Positions 1-7,668 of a stretch of 14,866 bases of DNA are shown piece by piece. Within the stretch, counting starts at the first letter, position 1, and each line of letters opens with the position of its first letter. The stretch lies in assembly GCA_020025755.1 (NCBI GenBank), contig JAHHRO010000045.1, forward strand, positions 1 to 14,866. Direction: 5' to 3'. The notes below the pieces were generated by a model. That model was not told the DNA's origin and ran no database searches. It worked only from the letters and a program-made list of their open reading frames with translations. Origin of the DNA: Butyricicoccus sp. GTDB taxonomy: Bacteria; Bacillota; Clostridia; Oscillospirales; Butyricicoccaceae. The translations under genes and the position numbers were made by a program.

Positions 1-313
1 CACGGTAATAAGAGATTTTCAAATCCCTATAAAGTTCCGTTTGTTCTTCTTTTAACCTTTCATATAAGCCATCAATTTCGTCTACTTCAATAGAAAAATT
101 TATCCCCTGTCCCAACGGGTAACGCATTTCCCCTATATTCCATCCATCCTTGTGGATTTGCTCAAACATGAACTGACTTCCTTCAAAAGACATAAAAACA
201 AACAGATCTTCTGGTCTTTCGTAGATTATTTCAAAACCTAATTTTTTATAAAATCCGATCGTTTGTCCAATATCAAAGACGGAAAGCTCAGGTATCATTT
301 TATTGAAGTTCAT
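1..313 (-). CDS. VOC family protein (glyoxalase/bleomycin resistance-like), C-terminus cut by window edge
   Basis: The first 104 residues of a vicinal-oxygen-chelate fold protein are visible; the gene runs off the left edge. The N-terminus MIPELSVFDIGQTIGFYKKL, followed by GFEIIYERPEDLFVFMSFEG and a GINFSIEVDEIDGLYERL stretch, has the beta-alpha-beta order of the bleomycin-resistance/glyoxalase superfamily (a ligand-sequestering or metal-enzyme fold). The start at 313 is supported by a TGGAGGA box 8 bases upstream; a second Met at residue 6 is the usual start of homologues but has no better site. The codons are distinctly A/T-rich (AAA, TTT, ATA) compared with genes to the right, which suggests a different origin. 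Binding of bleomycin is not implied: many VOC proteins so named have unknown ligands. Confidence 0.82.
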   Translation of the reverse strand, partial: MNFNKMIPELSVFDIGQTIGFYKKLGFEIIYERPEDLFVFMSFEGSQFMFEQIHKDGWNIGEMRYPLGQGINFSIEVDEIDGLYERLKEEQTELYRDLKISYYR

Positions 314-699
314 CTTTTGAATCCTCCATAGTTTCTGATCATTGCTTTTATGTAATATAAGTATTATGGCACAAAGCCTTCAATATTTCTACCTCTTTCC
401 CCATTTTGCTTTACCAAGCACTGACGGAAGGGCTGCCTATATCGTGGTTTGTATTCTGCTTCTTCATCAATCTTGTGCATTGCCCCCTGTGTTAGTTATG
501 GCTTGAACCACAAAGTTGGTAATACCCCTTATGCCGCTGTCGTCGGCGCGACACGTTCCTCTTTGCTTGGGAGCAGACTTCTTAGCGAAACTGAAAAAAC
601 ATGGATTTCCCATAAACCTAATCTTTACAATCGCTCCGCATCTTCTTGTAAACATGCGGATACACCAAATTTTCAGAAATTGATTTCCGTGGATTATGT
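314..699. other. Gene-poor intergenic stretch, possibly decayed sequence
   Basis: No convincing gene is seen. A 38-codon minus-strand frame (364-480) with an AGGGGG box only two bases from its ATG, and longer overlapping open frames on both strands (about 449-715), are present. None has a recognisable domain or a well-spaced ribosome-binding site. The sequence could be a remnant of an inactivated gene, or plain spacer. Confidence 0.4.
354..383 (-). promoter_or_regulatory. Possible sigma-A promoter for the VOC gene
   Basis: On the minus strand TTGAAG (378-383) and TATATT (354-359) are separated by 18 bases, about 40 bases ahead of the VOC start codon. The match is moderate and the region is AT-rich, so chance is possible. 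Confidence 0.35.
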
Positions 700-728
700 T
701 TGACAAATGGTGCAAATACGGATAGACT
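700..728 (+). promoter_or_regulatory. Sigma-A promoter of the pyruvyl transferase-cysE unit
   Basis: TTGACA (700-705) and TAGACT (723-728) are separated by exactly 17 bases and lie ~90 bases before the GTG start at 821. The resulting leader contains a short perfect inverted repeat, GGGGA-TC-TCCCC (770-781), that could be an operator or a small hairpin. Confidence 0.7.
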
Positions 729-820
729 ATATTTACACATGTTTTCCCCAGAAAGGCAGACGCATTTATGGGGATCTCCCCAAATATGGAAAACTTTGAA
801 TGATACAGAGGATCTTAATT

Positions 821-2005
821 GTGAAAAAAGTAATGCTTTATGAGCACGGCGGCAGCCTCAATCATGGCTGTGAAGCACTCGTCCGCACCATTTCCGCGAT
901 CAGCAAGGAAAAGACCGGCGCCGAGGTCACTCTTTGCTCCTATGCACCCAAGGAAGACCATGCCTGCAAGATGCAGGAGGCAGTAGATTCCATTGTACAG
1001 AACGATCAGGTCCTGCGCCGTTTTTCTCCGGCGTGGTTTGTTTATCAGTTTGATAAGCGCATCACCCACTCACAAGCACTTCAGGATAAATTTCTGACCG
1101 AGAAAACCTGTCTGCGCCTTGCAAAGGACTGTGACGTATCCATTGCAGTGGGTGGTGACAACTACTGTTATAATAAGGGACAGCAGTTCTGGCCGACTGA
1201 CCGTGCACTCAAAAAGCAGGGCTCCAAGCTGCTGCTCTGGGGATGCTCCATCGAGCCGCGCGATCTGGACACCGCTTTCACCCGTCAGCTGGACTGTTTC
1301 GATATCATCTGTGCGCGTGAGTCCATCACTGCGGACGCGCTGACCAAGGCTGGTCTCGGCGAAAAAGTACGGCTCATCCCTGACCCTGCATTCACGCTGG
1401 AAACGATCGAACGTCCCCTGCCGGAGGGATTCCAGCCAGACAACACTGTTGGTATCAATGTTTCTCCCATGATCATCTCCAATGAGGAACAGGGCGGCGC
1501 GACCATGAAGAACTATGTTACCCTCATTGAGCATATCCTGAAAGAGACCGATCTCGCCGTTGCGCTGATCCCACATGTGGTTTGGGATTATAACGATGAC
1601 CGTGAACCGCTCAATCGTCTGTATGAGCAGTTCAGGGATTCTGGCCGCGTCGTACTCATTCCGGATGGGGACTGCCGCGAACTCAAGGGTTACATCTCCC
1701 GCCTTCGCTGCTTTGTCGGCGCACGCACCCATTCCACCATTGCAGCATATTCTTCCTGTGTCCCCACCTTAGTGGTGGGCTACTCAGTCAAGGCAAAAGG
1801 CATTGCGAAGGATCTGTTTGGCAGTTATGAAGGCTATACCCTGCCTGTTCAGAACCTCAAGCAGCCCGATGATCTTAAAAATGCGTTCCTTTGGCTTATG
1901 CAGCGTGAGGATGAAATCCGCAAGCACCTGACCGAGATCATGCCAGCTTATGCGGCGCGTGCCAAGGAAGCAGGCGATGCATTGGCCGAGTTAATGGATC
2001 GCTGA
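821..2005 (+). CDS. Polysaccharide pyruvyl transferase family protein
   Basis: This is a 394-residue cytosolic protein of the polysaccharide pyruvyl transferase family (CsaB/WcaK-like), which adds pyruvyl groups from phosphoenolpyruvate to sugars of cell-surface polymers. Visible family landmarks are an N-terminal glycine-rich segment (YEHGGSLNHGCEALVRT), AVGGDNYCY near residue 110, LLWGCSIEP near 140, RLIPDPAFTL near 185-193, and the C-terminal GARTHSTIAAYSS...VPTLVVGYSVKAKGIAKDLFG block near 300-335. I chose the GTG at 821 because AGAGGAT lies 7 bases before it; an in-frame ATG at 800 would add 7 residues but has only a weak upstream site, and another ATG lies at 833. The gene shares a promoter and a 32-base gap with cysE. 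The exact acceptor is unknown, and some family members have other activities. Confidence 0.85.
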   Translation: MKKVMLYEHGGSLNHGCEALVRTISAISKEKTGAEVTLCSYAPKEDHACKMQEAVDSIVQNDQVLRRFSPAWFVYQFDKRITHSQALQDKFLTEKTCLRLAKDCDVSIAVGGDNYCYNKGQQFWPTDRALKKQGSKLLLWGCSIEPRDLDTAFTRQLDCFDIICARESITADALTKAGLGEKVRLIPDPAFTLETIERPLPEGFQPDNTVGINVSPMIISNEEQGGATMKNYVTLIEHILKETDLAVALIPHVVWDYNDDREPLNRLYEQFRDSGRVVLIPDGDCRELKGYISRLRCFVGARTHSTIAAYSSCVPTLVVGYSVKAKGIAKDLFGSYEGYTLPVQNLKQPDDLKNAFLWLMQREDEIRKHLTEIMPAYAARAKEAGDALAELMDR

Positions 2006-2037
2006 CTGCCATTTTTATGACTTAAAGAAGGTTTGTT

Positions 2038-2709
2038 ATGTTTCTCCATGATCTGATCGAGGACGCGCGATCCATTCAGGCGCGTGATCCTGCCGCACGT
2101 TCTACTGCTGAAGTTTTTCTGCTCTATCCCGGCTTCCATGCAGTCATCTACCACCGTCTGACCCATTGGCTGTATGTTCACAAGCGTTTCTTCCTCGCCC
2201 GCATGATCTCGCAGTTCGCGCGTACCATGACAGGGGTGGAGATCCATCCCGGTGCAACCATCGGGCGCGGACTGTTCATCGACCACGGCATGGGGATCGT
2301 AATTGGCGAAACAGCAGAAATCGGTGACTATTGTACGATCTATCATGGTGTCACACTGGGCGGTACGGGCAAAGACACAGGAAAACGCCACCCAACGATC
2401 GGGAACCATGTCCTGATCTCTACAGGTGCCAAGGTGTTAGGCCCTTTCACCGTTGGAGATAATTCACGCATCGGCGCAAATGCGGTCGTTTTACAGGAAG
2501 TTCCGCCAAACTCCACGGTTGTCGGCATCAAAGCACGAATCGTTAAGATCGACGGACAGCGCATGCCCTCGTTCGATCTCGATCAGATCCATGTCCCTGA
2601 TCCGCTCTCTCAGGAACTCTGTCGTTTGGAGCATCGTGTTTTTGAAAACGAACGCCGTTTGCAGGCGCAGGATGAGGCATCTTCTGAAACATTTCAGCAA
2701 AAGAAGTGA
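2038..2709 (+). CDS. cysE: Serine O-acetyltransferase
   Basis: This enzyme transfers acetyl from acetyl-CoA to L-serine, giving O-acetylserine, the precursor for cysteine synthesis. It has 223 residues, the short Gram-positive form lacking most of the long N-terminal helical domain of E. coli CysE. After an N-terminal helical part (1-65) comes the left-handed beta-helix of hexapeptide repeats: VEIHPGATIGRGLFIDHGMG (67-86) with the conserved Asp82-His83 pair, GETAEIG (90-96), YHGVTLGGTGKDTGKRHPTIG (102-122), and NSRIGANAVVLQEVPPNSTVVG (142-163). Glu68 sits where E. coli has the catalytic-dyad Asp; Bacillus CysE also has Glu here. An AGAAGG box precedes the ATG. No T-box or cysteine-responsive leader is apparent. 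Pairing with a surface-sugar gene leaves open whether it serves bulk cysteine supply. Confidence 0.93.
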   Translation: MFLHDLIEDARSIQARDPAARSTAEVFLLYPGFHAVIYHRLTHWLYVHKRFFLARMISQFARTMTGVEIHPGATIGRGLFIDHGMGIVIGETAEIGDYCTIYHGVTLGGTGKDTGKRHPTIGNHVLISTGAKVLGPFTVGDNSRIGANAVVLQEVPPNSTVVGIKARIVKIDGQRMPSFDLDQIHVPDPLSQELCRLEHRVFENERRLQAQDEASSETFQQKK

Positions 2710-2717
2710 ATTTCTTA

Positions 2718-2746
2718 TTTACAAATGCATACCGAATCGGTATAAT
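2718..2746 (+). promoter_or_regulatory. Sigma-A promoter of the PerR-like gene
   Basis: TTTACA (2718-2723) and a perfect TATAAT (2741-2746) are spaced by 17 bases, between the cysE stop codon and the regulator gene, so the regulator has its own promoter. Confidence 0.8.
2729..2743. promoter_or_regulatory. 15-bp inverted repeat overlapping the -10 element
   Basis: ATACCGAATCGGTAT has perfect 7-base arms around one central base. It fills the spacer and the first bases of TATAAT, a position where a bound repressor would block polymerase. It does not match the PerR consensus (TTATAATnATTATAA), so the binding protein is unknown. Confidence 0.55.
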
Positions 2747-2759
2747 AAATATGAATAGG

Positions 2760-2781
2760 AACGATTTCTAATATGATCGTT
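2760..2781. promoter_or_regulatory. Inverted repeat AACGAT-N10-ATCGTT in the leader
   Basis: Perfect 6-base arms (2760-2765 and 2776-2781) lie in the transcript leader ~15 bases downstream of the -10. It could be a second operator site or a weak RNA hairpin upstream of the AGGAGAG ribosome-binding site. Confidence 0.35.
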
Positions 2782-2812
2782 TCAATTGCTTCATTAAGAT
2801 AGGAGAGCTTTT

Positions 2813-3190
2813 ATGGTTCAAACGAAACAGCGTCAGCTGATAATGGAGGCTGTTCGCGGAACAAACACCCATCCGACTGCGGATGAGCTGTTCCAAACCA
2901 TTCGACACAAGCTGCCAACTATCTCGCTCGCCACGGTTTATCGCAACCTGAATTTCCTCTCTGAGCGCGGTGAGATCCGCAAACTATCCATGCCAGGTAT
3001 GCCTGATCGCTTTGATTGGAAACTCGATCCGCATGACCATATGATATGCAGTACCTGTGGTCAGGTATTCGACTTTCATTTGTCCACGGATCTGAAAAGC
3101 CAGATTGCAGCTTCCTGCGGAGCACAGATAGACAGCTATACGCTTGTCGCACATGGTATCTGCCCTCATTGTAAAAAAACGCTGATGTAA
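2813..3190 (+). CDS. Fur-family transcriptional regulator, PerR-like
   Basis: A 125-residue DNA-binding metalloregulator. Residues 1-60 form the winged helix (THPTADELFQTI, ISLATVYRNLNFLSERGEI, the typical Fur-family recognition helix). The C-terminal half has DRFDW (Asp68), PHDHMICSTCG (His74, His76, Cys79, Cys82), VFDFH (Asp87, His89) and CPHC (Cys117, Cys120). By alignment to Bacillus PerR, His20, Asp68, His74, His76 and Asp87 correspond to the regulatory metal site (H37, D85, H91, H93, D104), and the four Cys to the structural zinc site. Asp at the position of PerR D85 favours a peroxide sensor over Fur or Zur, but assignment rests on alignment by eye. A well-placed AGGAGAG box precedes ATG 2813. 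The promoter carries two inverted repeats, consistent with autoregulation. Confidence 0.87.
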   Translation: MVQTKQRQLIMEAVRGTNTHPTADELFQTIRHKLPTISLATVYRNLNFLSERGEIRKLSMPGMPDRFDWKLDPHDHMICSTCGQVFDFHLSTDLKSQIAASCGAQIDSYTLVAHGICPHCKKTLM

Positions 3191-3233
3191 AACACAAAAA
3201 TGCCGCCCTTTTGGGGCGGCATTTTTGTGTTTT
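3189..3233. terminator. Bidirectional intrinsic terminator between perR-like gene and MCP1
   Basis: Two perfect 20-base arms (3189-3208 and 3214-3233) surround a 5-base loop; the GC core is GCCGCCC/GGGCGGC, flanked by A-rich and T-rich tracts on either side so that it can act on both strands. The arms include the last bases of both converging stop codons. Confidence 0.93.
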
Positions 3234-5220
3234 ACTTGGTCTGGAACCTGCCAACGAGATCATTCATGGTCTGTGCCTGACCAGAGAGCTCCTCACTGGT
3301 TGCGGCACTCTCCTCAGCTGTTGCGGAGTTGGACTGTACCACGCTGGAGATTCTCTGCACACCATCAGAGATCTTGCTGATCTCTACAACCTGATCATCT
3401 GACAGCGTTACAATATCGTTGATGATGGTCGTGACCTGATTTGCAGTGCTTACGACCTCCTGCAAAGACTTTTCCGTCTCATGTGCGATGCGTGTACCAT
3501 CCTTGACCGCAGCCAAAGAGGTCTCGATCAGTGCAGTGGTATGGCTCGCTGCTTCTGCACTCTTGGAAGCAAGGTTACGAACCTCATCTGCAACAACGGC
3601 AAAGCCCTTGCCTGCACTGCCTGCTCTTGCCGCCTCAACGGCTGCATTGAGTGCAAGGATATTGGTCTGGAACGCGATATCTTCGATGGTCTTGATGATC
3701 TTAGCGATCTCCTCAGAAGAACCATTGATATGATCCATCGCCTGCACCATTTCATCCATATAGCGATTGCTCTCCTGCAGCTTGTTTGCCACATCCGCTG
3801 TGATTTTGCTTGCTGTCGTACATTCTGCTGCATTGTTTCGCGTCGCAGAGGTGACCTCCGCAATACGAGCCACCAAATCGTCTACCTGCTCGTTCTGCTC
3901 CATCGCACCGCCAGCCAGATGCTGTGCGCCCTGCGCGACCTGTGTAGAACCGGCTGCAACTTGATTTGCCGCCATGCCGATCCCACCGATGATCTCATTC
4001 ATGTTCTTCACGATATTCTCGATCGAAACACGGATGCGGTCAAAATCACCGTGATAGGTACACTTTGGCTCGACTGCCAAATTGCCGCTCGCCATTTCAT
4101 CAAGGATGTCGGACAGCTCACCGATCATCTCACCGAGATACTGGACGGTACTGTTGAATACCTTTGCCAGTTCACCGATCTCATCATTTGTTGTAACTGG
4201 AACATCGATATTGAGATCGCCTTTAACCATCTGGCGTGCTGCTCCAACAACGCTGTGAATCGGTGCAAGGCTCTTGCGCAGCATACCGATGATGACGCTG
4301 AGACCTATGACCAGTCCCACAAGAAAGAGTCCCAAACTGATCATGCCCTGATAGAACAGCTGCTCGGAAATAATGAGGCGCGGATAAACAAACCCCACGA
4401 TCCAGCCGCTCGTCGGCTCATGCATGGTCATCGCAAACTTATCCTCATCGTCATAATCCTTATACAGCTTTGGCTCTGCACCTGACTTTGCCAGGATGTC
4501 CGAGTTCTTGGTTTCTTCCATAAATACCATGCGCTCAGCGGTTGGCTGGAATTCACTGTTGGCATGACTGAGGATATGTCCCGCCTGATCAACAAGGAAA
4601 ATATAAGAGCCATCGTCTGCTTTGTAATTATCAAAGATGGATTTGATGCTGTCGATCTTGATATCGCGCGCAATGACGCCCAGCAGATTTCCGTGCTCCA
4701 TCACAGGCTTTGACATGGTGATGACCATACCGCCAGTGGAAGCATCAATATATGGCTCTGAAATACTGAGCCCATTCTTGGACACTGCATCCGTATAATA
4801 CGTCTGCGCCGTGGGATCAAACCCGGCTGGCGGCACAAATCCATTGCCTGTGAGCATCGTCTTATCGGCTCTTATAAAATAATCTGTTGTAACGCCATGT
4901 GCTGCGCCATACTGGGTAGAAAGCTGCAGCTCCTTTATCAGTGCTGCATCGGTTCGCTCCTGTACGGGTACATTCAGCAGCTGCTCGGTCAGGCGATCGA
5001 GCTGATCGGAGCGCATCCTGATCCAATTTTCCAGCTGTGTTTCATAGTACTGCGTGGTGGATTTCATATCGCTTTCCATATTGTCTGTCATGAGTTCCTT
5101 GTTCATGAAAAAACTGCCAAGGCATACCATCAGAACGGAAACAAAAAATACTACACCAACGACAGCAGCCATTTTCTGAATCAGCGAAACGCGCTGTCCT
5201 GCCATCTTCTTTTTCAGCAT
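3232..5220 (-). CDS. Methyl-accepting chemotaxis protein with dCache sensor (MCP1)
   Basis: A 662-residue transmembrane chemoreceptor that would signal to the CheA kinase. Order: TM1 about 17-36, extracellular double-Cache domain about 40-285, TM2 about 292-313, HAMP about 314-368, a linker with the YHGDFDRIRVSIENI segment (389-403), then the coiled-coil signalling domain with the conserved hairpin tip IEDIAFQTNILALNAAVEAA (512-531) and AGKGFAVVADEVRNLA. There is no C-terminal NWETF-type CheR tether. AGGAGG lies 5 bases before the ATG. In the membrane-distal Cache lobe, the stretch DPTAQTYYTDAV (135-146) aligns with DPR.RPWY..A of amino-acid-binding dCache domains but lacks the Arg and Trp, so the ligand is uncertain. 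It is a diverged paralogue of the gene immediately upstream (93 bases away). Confidence 0.95.
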   Translation of the reverse strand: MLKKKMAGQRVSLIQKMAAVVGVVFFVSVLMVCLGSFFMNKELMTDNMESDMKSTTQYYETQLENWIRMRSDQLDRLTEQLLNVPVQERTDAALIKELQLSTQYGAAHGVTTDYFIRADKTMLTGNGFVPPAGFDPTAQTYYTDAVSKNGLSISEPYIDASTGGMVITMSKPVMEHGNLLGVIARDIKIDSIKSIFDNYKADDGSYIFLVDQAGHILSHANSEFQPTAERMVFMEETKNSDILAKSGAEPKLYKDYDDEDKFAMTMHEPTSGWIVGFVYPRLIISEQLFYQGMISLGLFLVGLVIGLSVIIGMLRKSLAPIHSVVGAARQMVKGDLNIDVPVTTNDEIGELAKVFNSTVQYLGEMIGELSDILDEMASGNLAVEPKCTYHGDFDRIRVSIENIVKNMNEIIGGIGMAANQVAAGSTQVAQGAQHLAGGAMEQNEQVDDLVARIAEVTSATRNNAAECTTASKITADVANKLQESNRYMDEMVQAMDHINGSSEEIAKIIKTIEDIAFQTNILALNAAVEAARAGSAGKGFAVVADEVRNLASKSAEAASHTTALIETSLAAVKDGTRIAHETEKSLQEVVSTANQVTTIINDIVTLSDDQVVEISKISDGVQRISSVVQSNSATAEESAATSEELSGQAQTMNDLVGRFQTK

Positions 5221-5277
5221 AAGTTCCTCCTATCCAATCAACTTTCAAGAAGAATTTTTATTCAACCAAGGGAAAGC

Positions 5278-5309
5278 GGAAAGGCTGTCAAGAGACAGAC
5301 AGCCTTTCC
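5278..5309 (-). terminator. Stem-loop between MCP2 and MCP1, possible terminator/attenuator
   Basis: A perfect 12-bp stem (GGAAAGGCTGTC / GACAGCCTTTCC) with an 8-base loop lies just after the MCP2 stop codon. On the minus strand it is not followed by a proper U-run, so it may be a weak terminator or a processing/stability hairpin allowing partial read-through into MCP1. Confidence 0.55.
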
Positions 5310-5314
5310 CCCAC

Positions 5315-7306
5315 TTACTTTGTGCGGAATCTGCCAACAAGATCGTTTAGGGTCTGTGCCTGACCGGAAAGTTCCTCACTCGTTGCAGCACTCTGCTGCG
5401 CAGTTGCCGAGTTGGACTGTACGACATGAGAGATCTTTTGTACGCCATCAGAGATCTTACCGATCTCAACGACCTGTTCATCAGACATCTGTACGATATC
5501 TTGGATGGTGGTTGTGACCTGATTTGCAGTATTGACGACTTCCTGCAGAGAATTTTCGGTCTCGTGTGCCAGTCGTGTACCATTCTTTACTGCACCAAGC
5601 GAAGTCTCGATCAGTGCTTTGGTATGGCTTGCCGCCTCTGCGCTCTTGGAAGCAAGGTTGCGGACTTCGTCTGCAACAACGGCAAAGCCCTTGCCTGCAG
5701 TTCCGGCTCTTGCCGCCTCAACTGCTGCATTGAGTGCCAGAATATTGGTCTGGAATGCGATATCCTCAATGGTCTTGATGATCTTGCCGATCTCCTCAGA
5801 AGATGTGTTGATATGATCCATTGCCATCACCATCTCACGCATGTGGTAGTTGCTTTCCTCCAGCTTGCGTGCAGCCTCCGCCGTGATCTGGCTTGCGGAG
5901 GTACATTCTGCTGCATTGTTCTGTGTTGCAGCGGATACCTGAGCGATACGGCATACGAGATTGTCAACCTGCTCGTTCTGCTCCATCGTGCTGCCAGCGA
6001 GATGCTGTGCGCCCTGTGCGACCTGTGTCGAACCAGCGGCGACCTGATCGGCTGCCATACCAATTCCGCCAATGATCTCTTTCATATTCCGGATAATGTT
6101 TTCGATCGAAACACGGATGCGATCGAAATCACCGTGATAGGTGGCTCTTGTTTCAATGAGCAGGTTTCCGCGTGCCATCTCATTGAGCATCGAGGAGATA
6201 TCGCTAATGATATCATGCAAATATCCAACCGTTTCATTGAATACGGTTCCCAGCTCACCGATCTCGTCATTGGATACGACCGGAACATTGATATTCAAAT
6301 CGCCGTCTACCATCTGACGTGCTGCCGCAACCACGCCATTGATCGGCATGATGCTCTTTCTGAGGACATAGAGCACGATACTCAGACCGATCGCAAGCGC
6401 GATGGCAAAGATGACAACGCTGATCAGACCCTGCTGAGAGAGTTCATTGGAGATGATCGTCTGCGGATATACATAGCCGATGATCCAGCCGCTTTGCGCC
6501 TCTGCTTTGCCCAGAGAATACTTCATCTGACCGTCATAGTCCTTATGCAGTCTCGGCTCACTGGAAGATGCCGCTGTAGTCAAGATATCCGGATATTGGG
6601 TATCGGCAGCCATTGTGATATTCTGGCTGGTTGGCGCGTACTCATCAAAGAGATGCGAAAGGATATGTCCTTCGTTGTCGATCAAGAAGATATAAGAGCC
6701 ATCATCGATCGAATGGGACTTGAACATATCCACAAGCGCACTGATGTCAATATCGCGCGCCAGTACACCGATCAGTGTGCCGTTCTGTGTCAGCGGCATG
6801 GACATGGTAACGACCATATTGCCCGTACCTGCATCAATATAAGGTGTACTGATCACCAAGTCGCCCTTTGCAACTGCATCCTGATAATATTCTGTCGCAG
6901 TCGCATCATACCCTGCCGGTACGGTGGCATCATTGCCAAACATCAGCCGATTATCCGGCGTCACAAAATAATCGGTTGTAACACCATAGGCTGTGCCATG
7001 ATGATTGGAAATCACGAGTTTGTTTCTGATCGCCTCCGGTGTACGCTCTGGTCCTGGAATATCCAGGATCTGCTGACCGAGCTGATCCAGCTGATCGGCA
7101 CGCAGCCGGATCCAGCTGTCTACCTGTGCTTCGTAATAATCGATCATAGATTGCATGTAACTGTTCATGTTCTCGTGCATTACACGTTTTGTCATGAAAA
7201 AGTTGCCCAAATAAATCAAAATTACCGTCACAAAGAATACTGCACCGATCAAGGTCGCCATTTTCTTGACCAATGAAACACGGCGTTCTGATACTTTTGT
7301 CCGCAA
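5315..7306 (-). CDS. Methyl-accepting chemotaxis protein with dCache sensor (MCP2), TTG start
   Basis: A 663-residue chemoreceptor with the same order as MCP1: short basic N-terminus, TM1 about 16-36, dCache domain about 40-286, TM2 about 293-314, HAMP, YHGDFDRIRVSIENI linker, and signalling hairpin IEDIAFQTNILALNAAVEAA near 513-532. I place the start at TTG 7306 because GGGAGGA lies 7 bases upstream and the resulting N-terminus (MRTKVSERRVSLVKKMA) aligns directly with that of MCP1 (MLKKKMAGQRVSLIQKMA). An in-frame ATG at 7369 would add 21 residues, with weaker support. The Cache site reads DATATEYYQDAV, again without the Arg-x-Trp of amino-acid receptors. A promoter lies upstream at 7479-7507. 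The signalling halves of MCP1 and MCP2 are very similar while the sensors differ more, as expected after duplication. Confidence 0.94.
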   Translation of the reverse strand: MRTKVSERRVSLVKKMATLIGAVFFVTVILIYLGNFFMTKRVMHENMNSYMQSMIDYYEAQVDSWIRLRADQLDQLGQQILDIPGPERTPEAIRNKLVISNHHGTAYGVTTDYFVTPDNRLMFGNDATVPAGYDATATEYYQDAVAKGDLVISTPYIDAGTGNMVVTMSMPLTQNGTLIGVLARDIDISALVDMFKSHSIDDGSYIFLIDNEGHILSHLFDEYAPTSQNITMAADTQYPDILTTAASSSEPRLHKDYDGQMKYSLGKAEAQSGWIIGYVYPQTIISNELSQQGLISVVIFAIALAIGLSIVLYVLRKSIMPINGVVAAARQMVDGDLNINVPVVSNDEIGELGTVFNETVGYLHDIISDISSMLNEMARGNLLIETRATYHGDFDRIRVSIENIIRNMKEIIGGIGMAADQVAAGSTQVAQGAQHLAGSTMEQNEQVDNLVCRIAQVSAATQNNAAECTSASQITAEAARKLEESNYHMREMVMAMDHINTSSEEIGKIIKTIEDIAFQTNILALNAAVEAARAGTAGKGFAVVADEVRNLASKSAEAASHTKALIETSLGAVKNGTRLAHETENSLQEVVNTANQVTTTIQDIVQMSDEQVVEIGKISDGVQKISHVVQSNSATAQQSAATSEELSGQAQTLNDLVGRFRTK

Positions 7307-7388
7307 AACAATTCCTCCCATAAACTTGAAATTAGAAAAAAATAGTGCATTGACGACATTTTCATTCATTTTTCTCTCTTTCCAACTT

Positions 7389-7401
7389 TGAACATTGTTC
7401 A
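7389..7401. promoter_or_regulatory. 13-bp palindrome in the MCP2 leader
   Basis: TGAACATTGTTCA has perfect 6-base arms around one T, in the transcribed leader between promoter and start codon. It may be an operator; it is short enough to be chance. Confidence 0.35.
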
Positions 7402-7478
7402 GAAGGCAGAAAAATCGATACCCTATCCATTAAATGAATATGCATACATCCTACTTTTTCTATATATATTCTGCCCCT

Positions 7479-7507
7479 ATTATATTGCAATTTTCAACAA
7501 CTTTCAA
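7479..7507 (-). promoter_or_regulatory. Sigma-A promoter of MCP2
   Basis: On the minus strand TTGAAA (7502-7507) and a perfect TATAAT (7479-7484) are separated by 17 bases. No sigma-28-type motility promoter is evident here. Confidence 0.75.
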
Positions 7508-7592
7508 GGAAATTCTAAAATCTTTTTTTGTAGAAAATCAAAAAATCTATCAAATCCTTTTTGTTGATTGCGCTAAAATATTCTGTTTTAAG

Positions 7593-7635
7593 CATGAAAA
7601 AGGTCAGAGCCATAACGGCTCTGACCTTTTTCATG
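7593..7635 (-). terminator. Intrinsic terminator of MCP3
   Basis: Two perfect 19-base arms (7593-7611, 7617-7635) with a 5-base loop; the GC core GGTCAGAGCC/GGCTCTGACC is flanked by A5/T5 on each side. It lies 34 bases past the MCP3 stop codon and could act in both directions. Confidence 0.9.
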
Positions 7636-7668
7636 TACAAAACGCATACATGGATATATGGTACGGTT

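Larger units (their letters stand above)
7307..7668. other. Intergenic region between MCP3 and MCP2
   Basis: This gene-free, AT-rich stretch holds the MCP3 terminator (7593-7635), the MCP2 promoter (7479-7507) and a ~170-base leader with a small palindrome (7389-7401). No further gene is supported. Confidence 0.6.

Noticed and set aside
449..715. Overlapping open frames of 82-84 codons on both strands
   Set aside because: No recognisable domain, no spaced Shine-Dalgarno, and the two frames overlap each other; kept only as unexplained spacer.
5426..7276. A 616-codon open frame on the strand opposite MCP2
   Set aside because: It is antisense to an unmistakable chemoreceptor, has Cys/His/Ile-rich composition without any domain, and a similar frame appears opposite MCP1; it follows from MCP codon usage.
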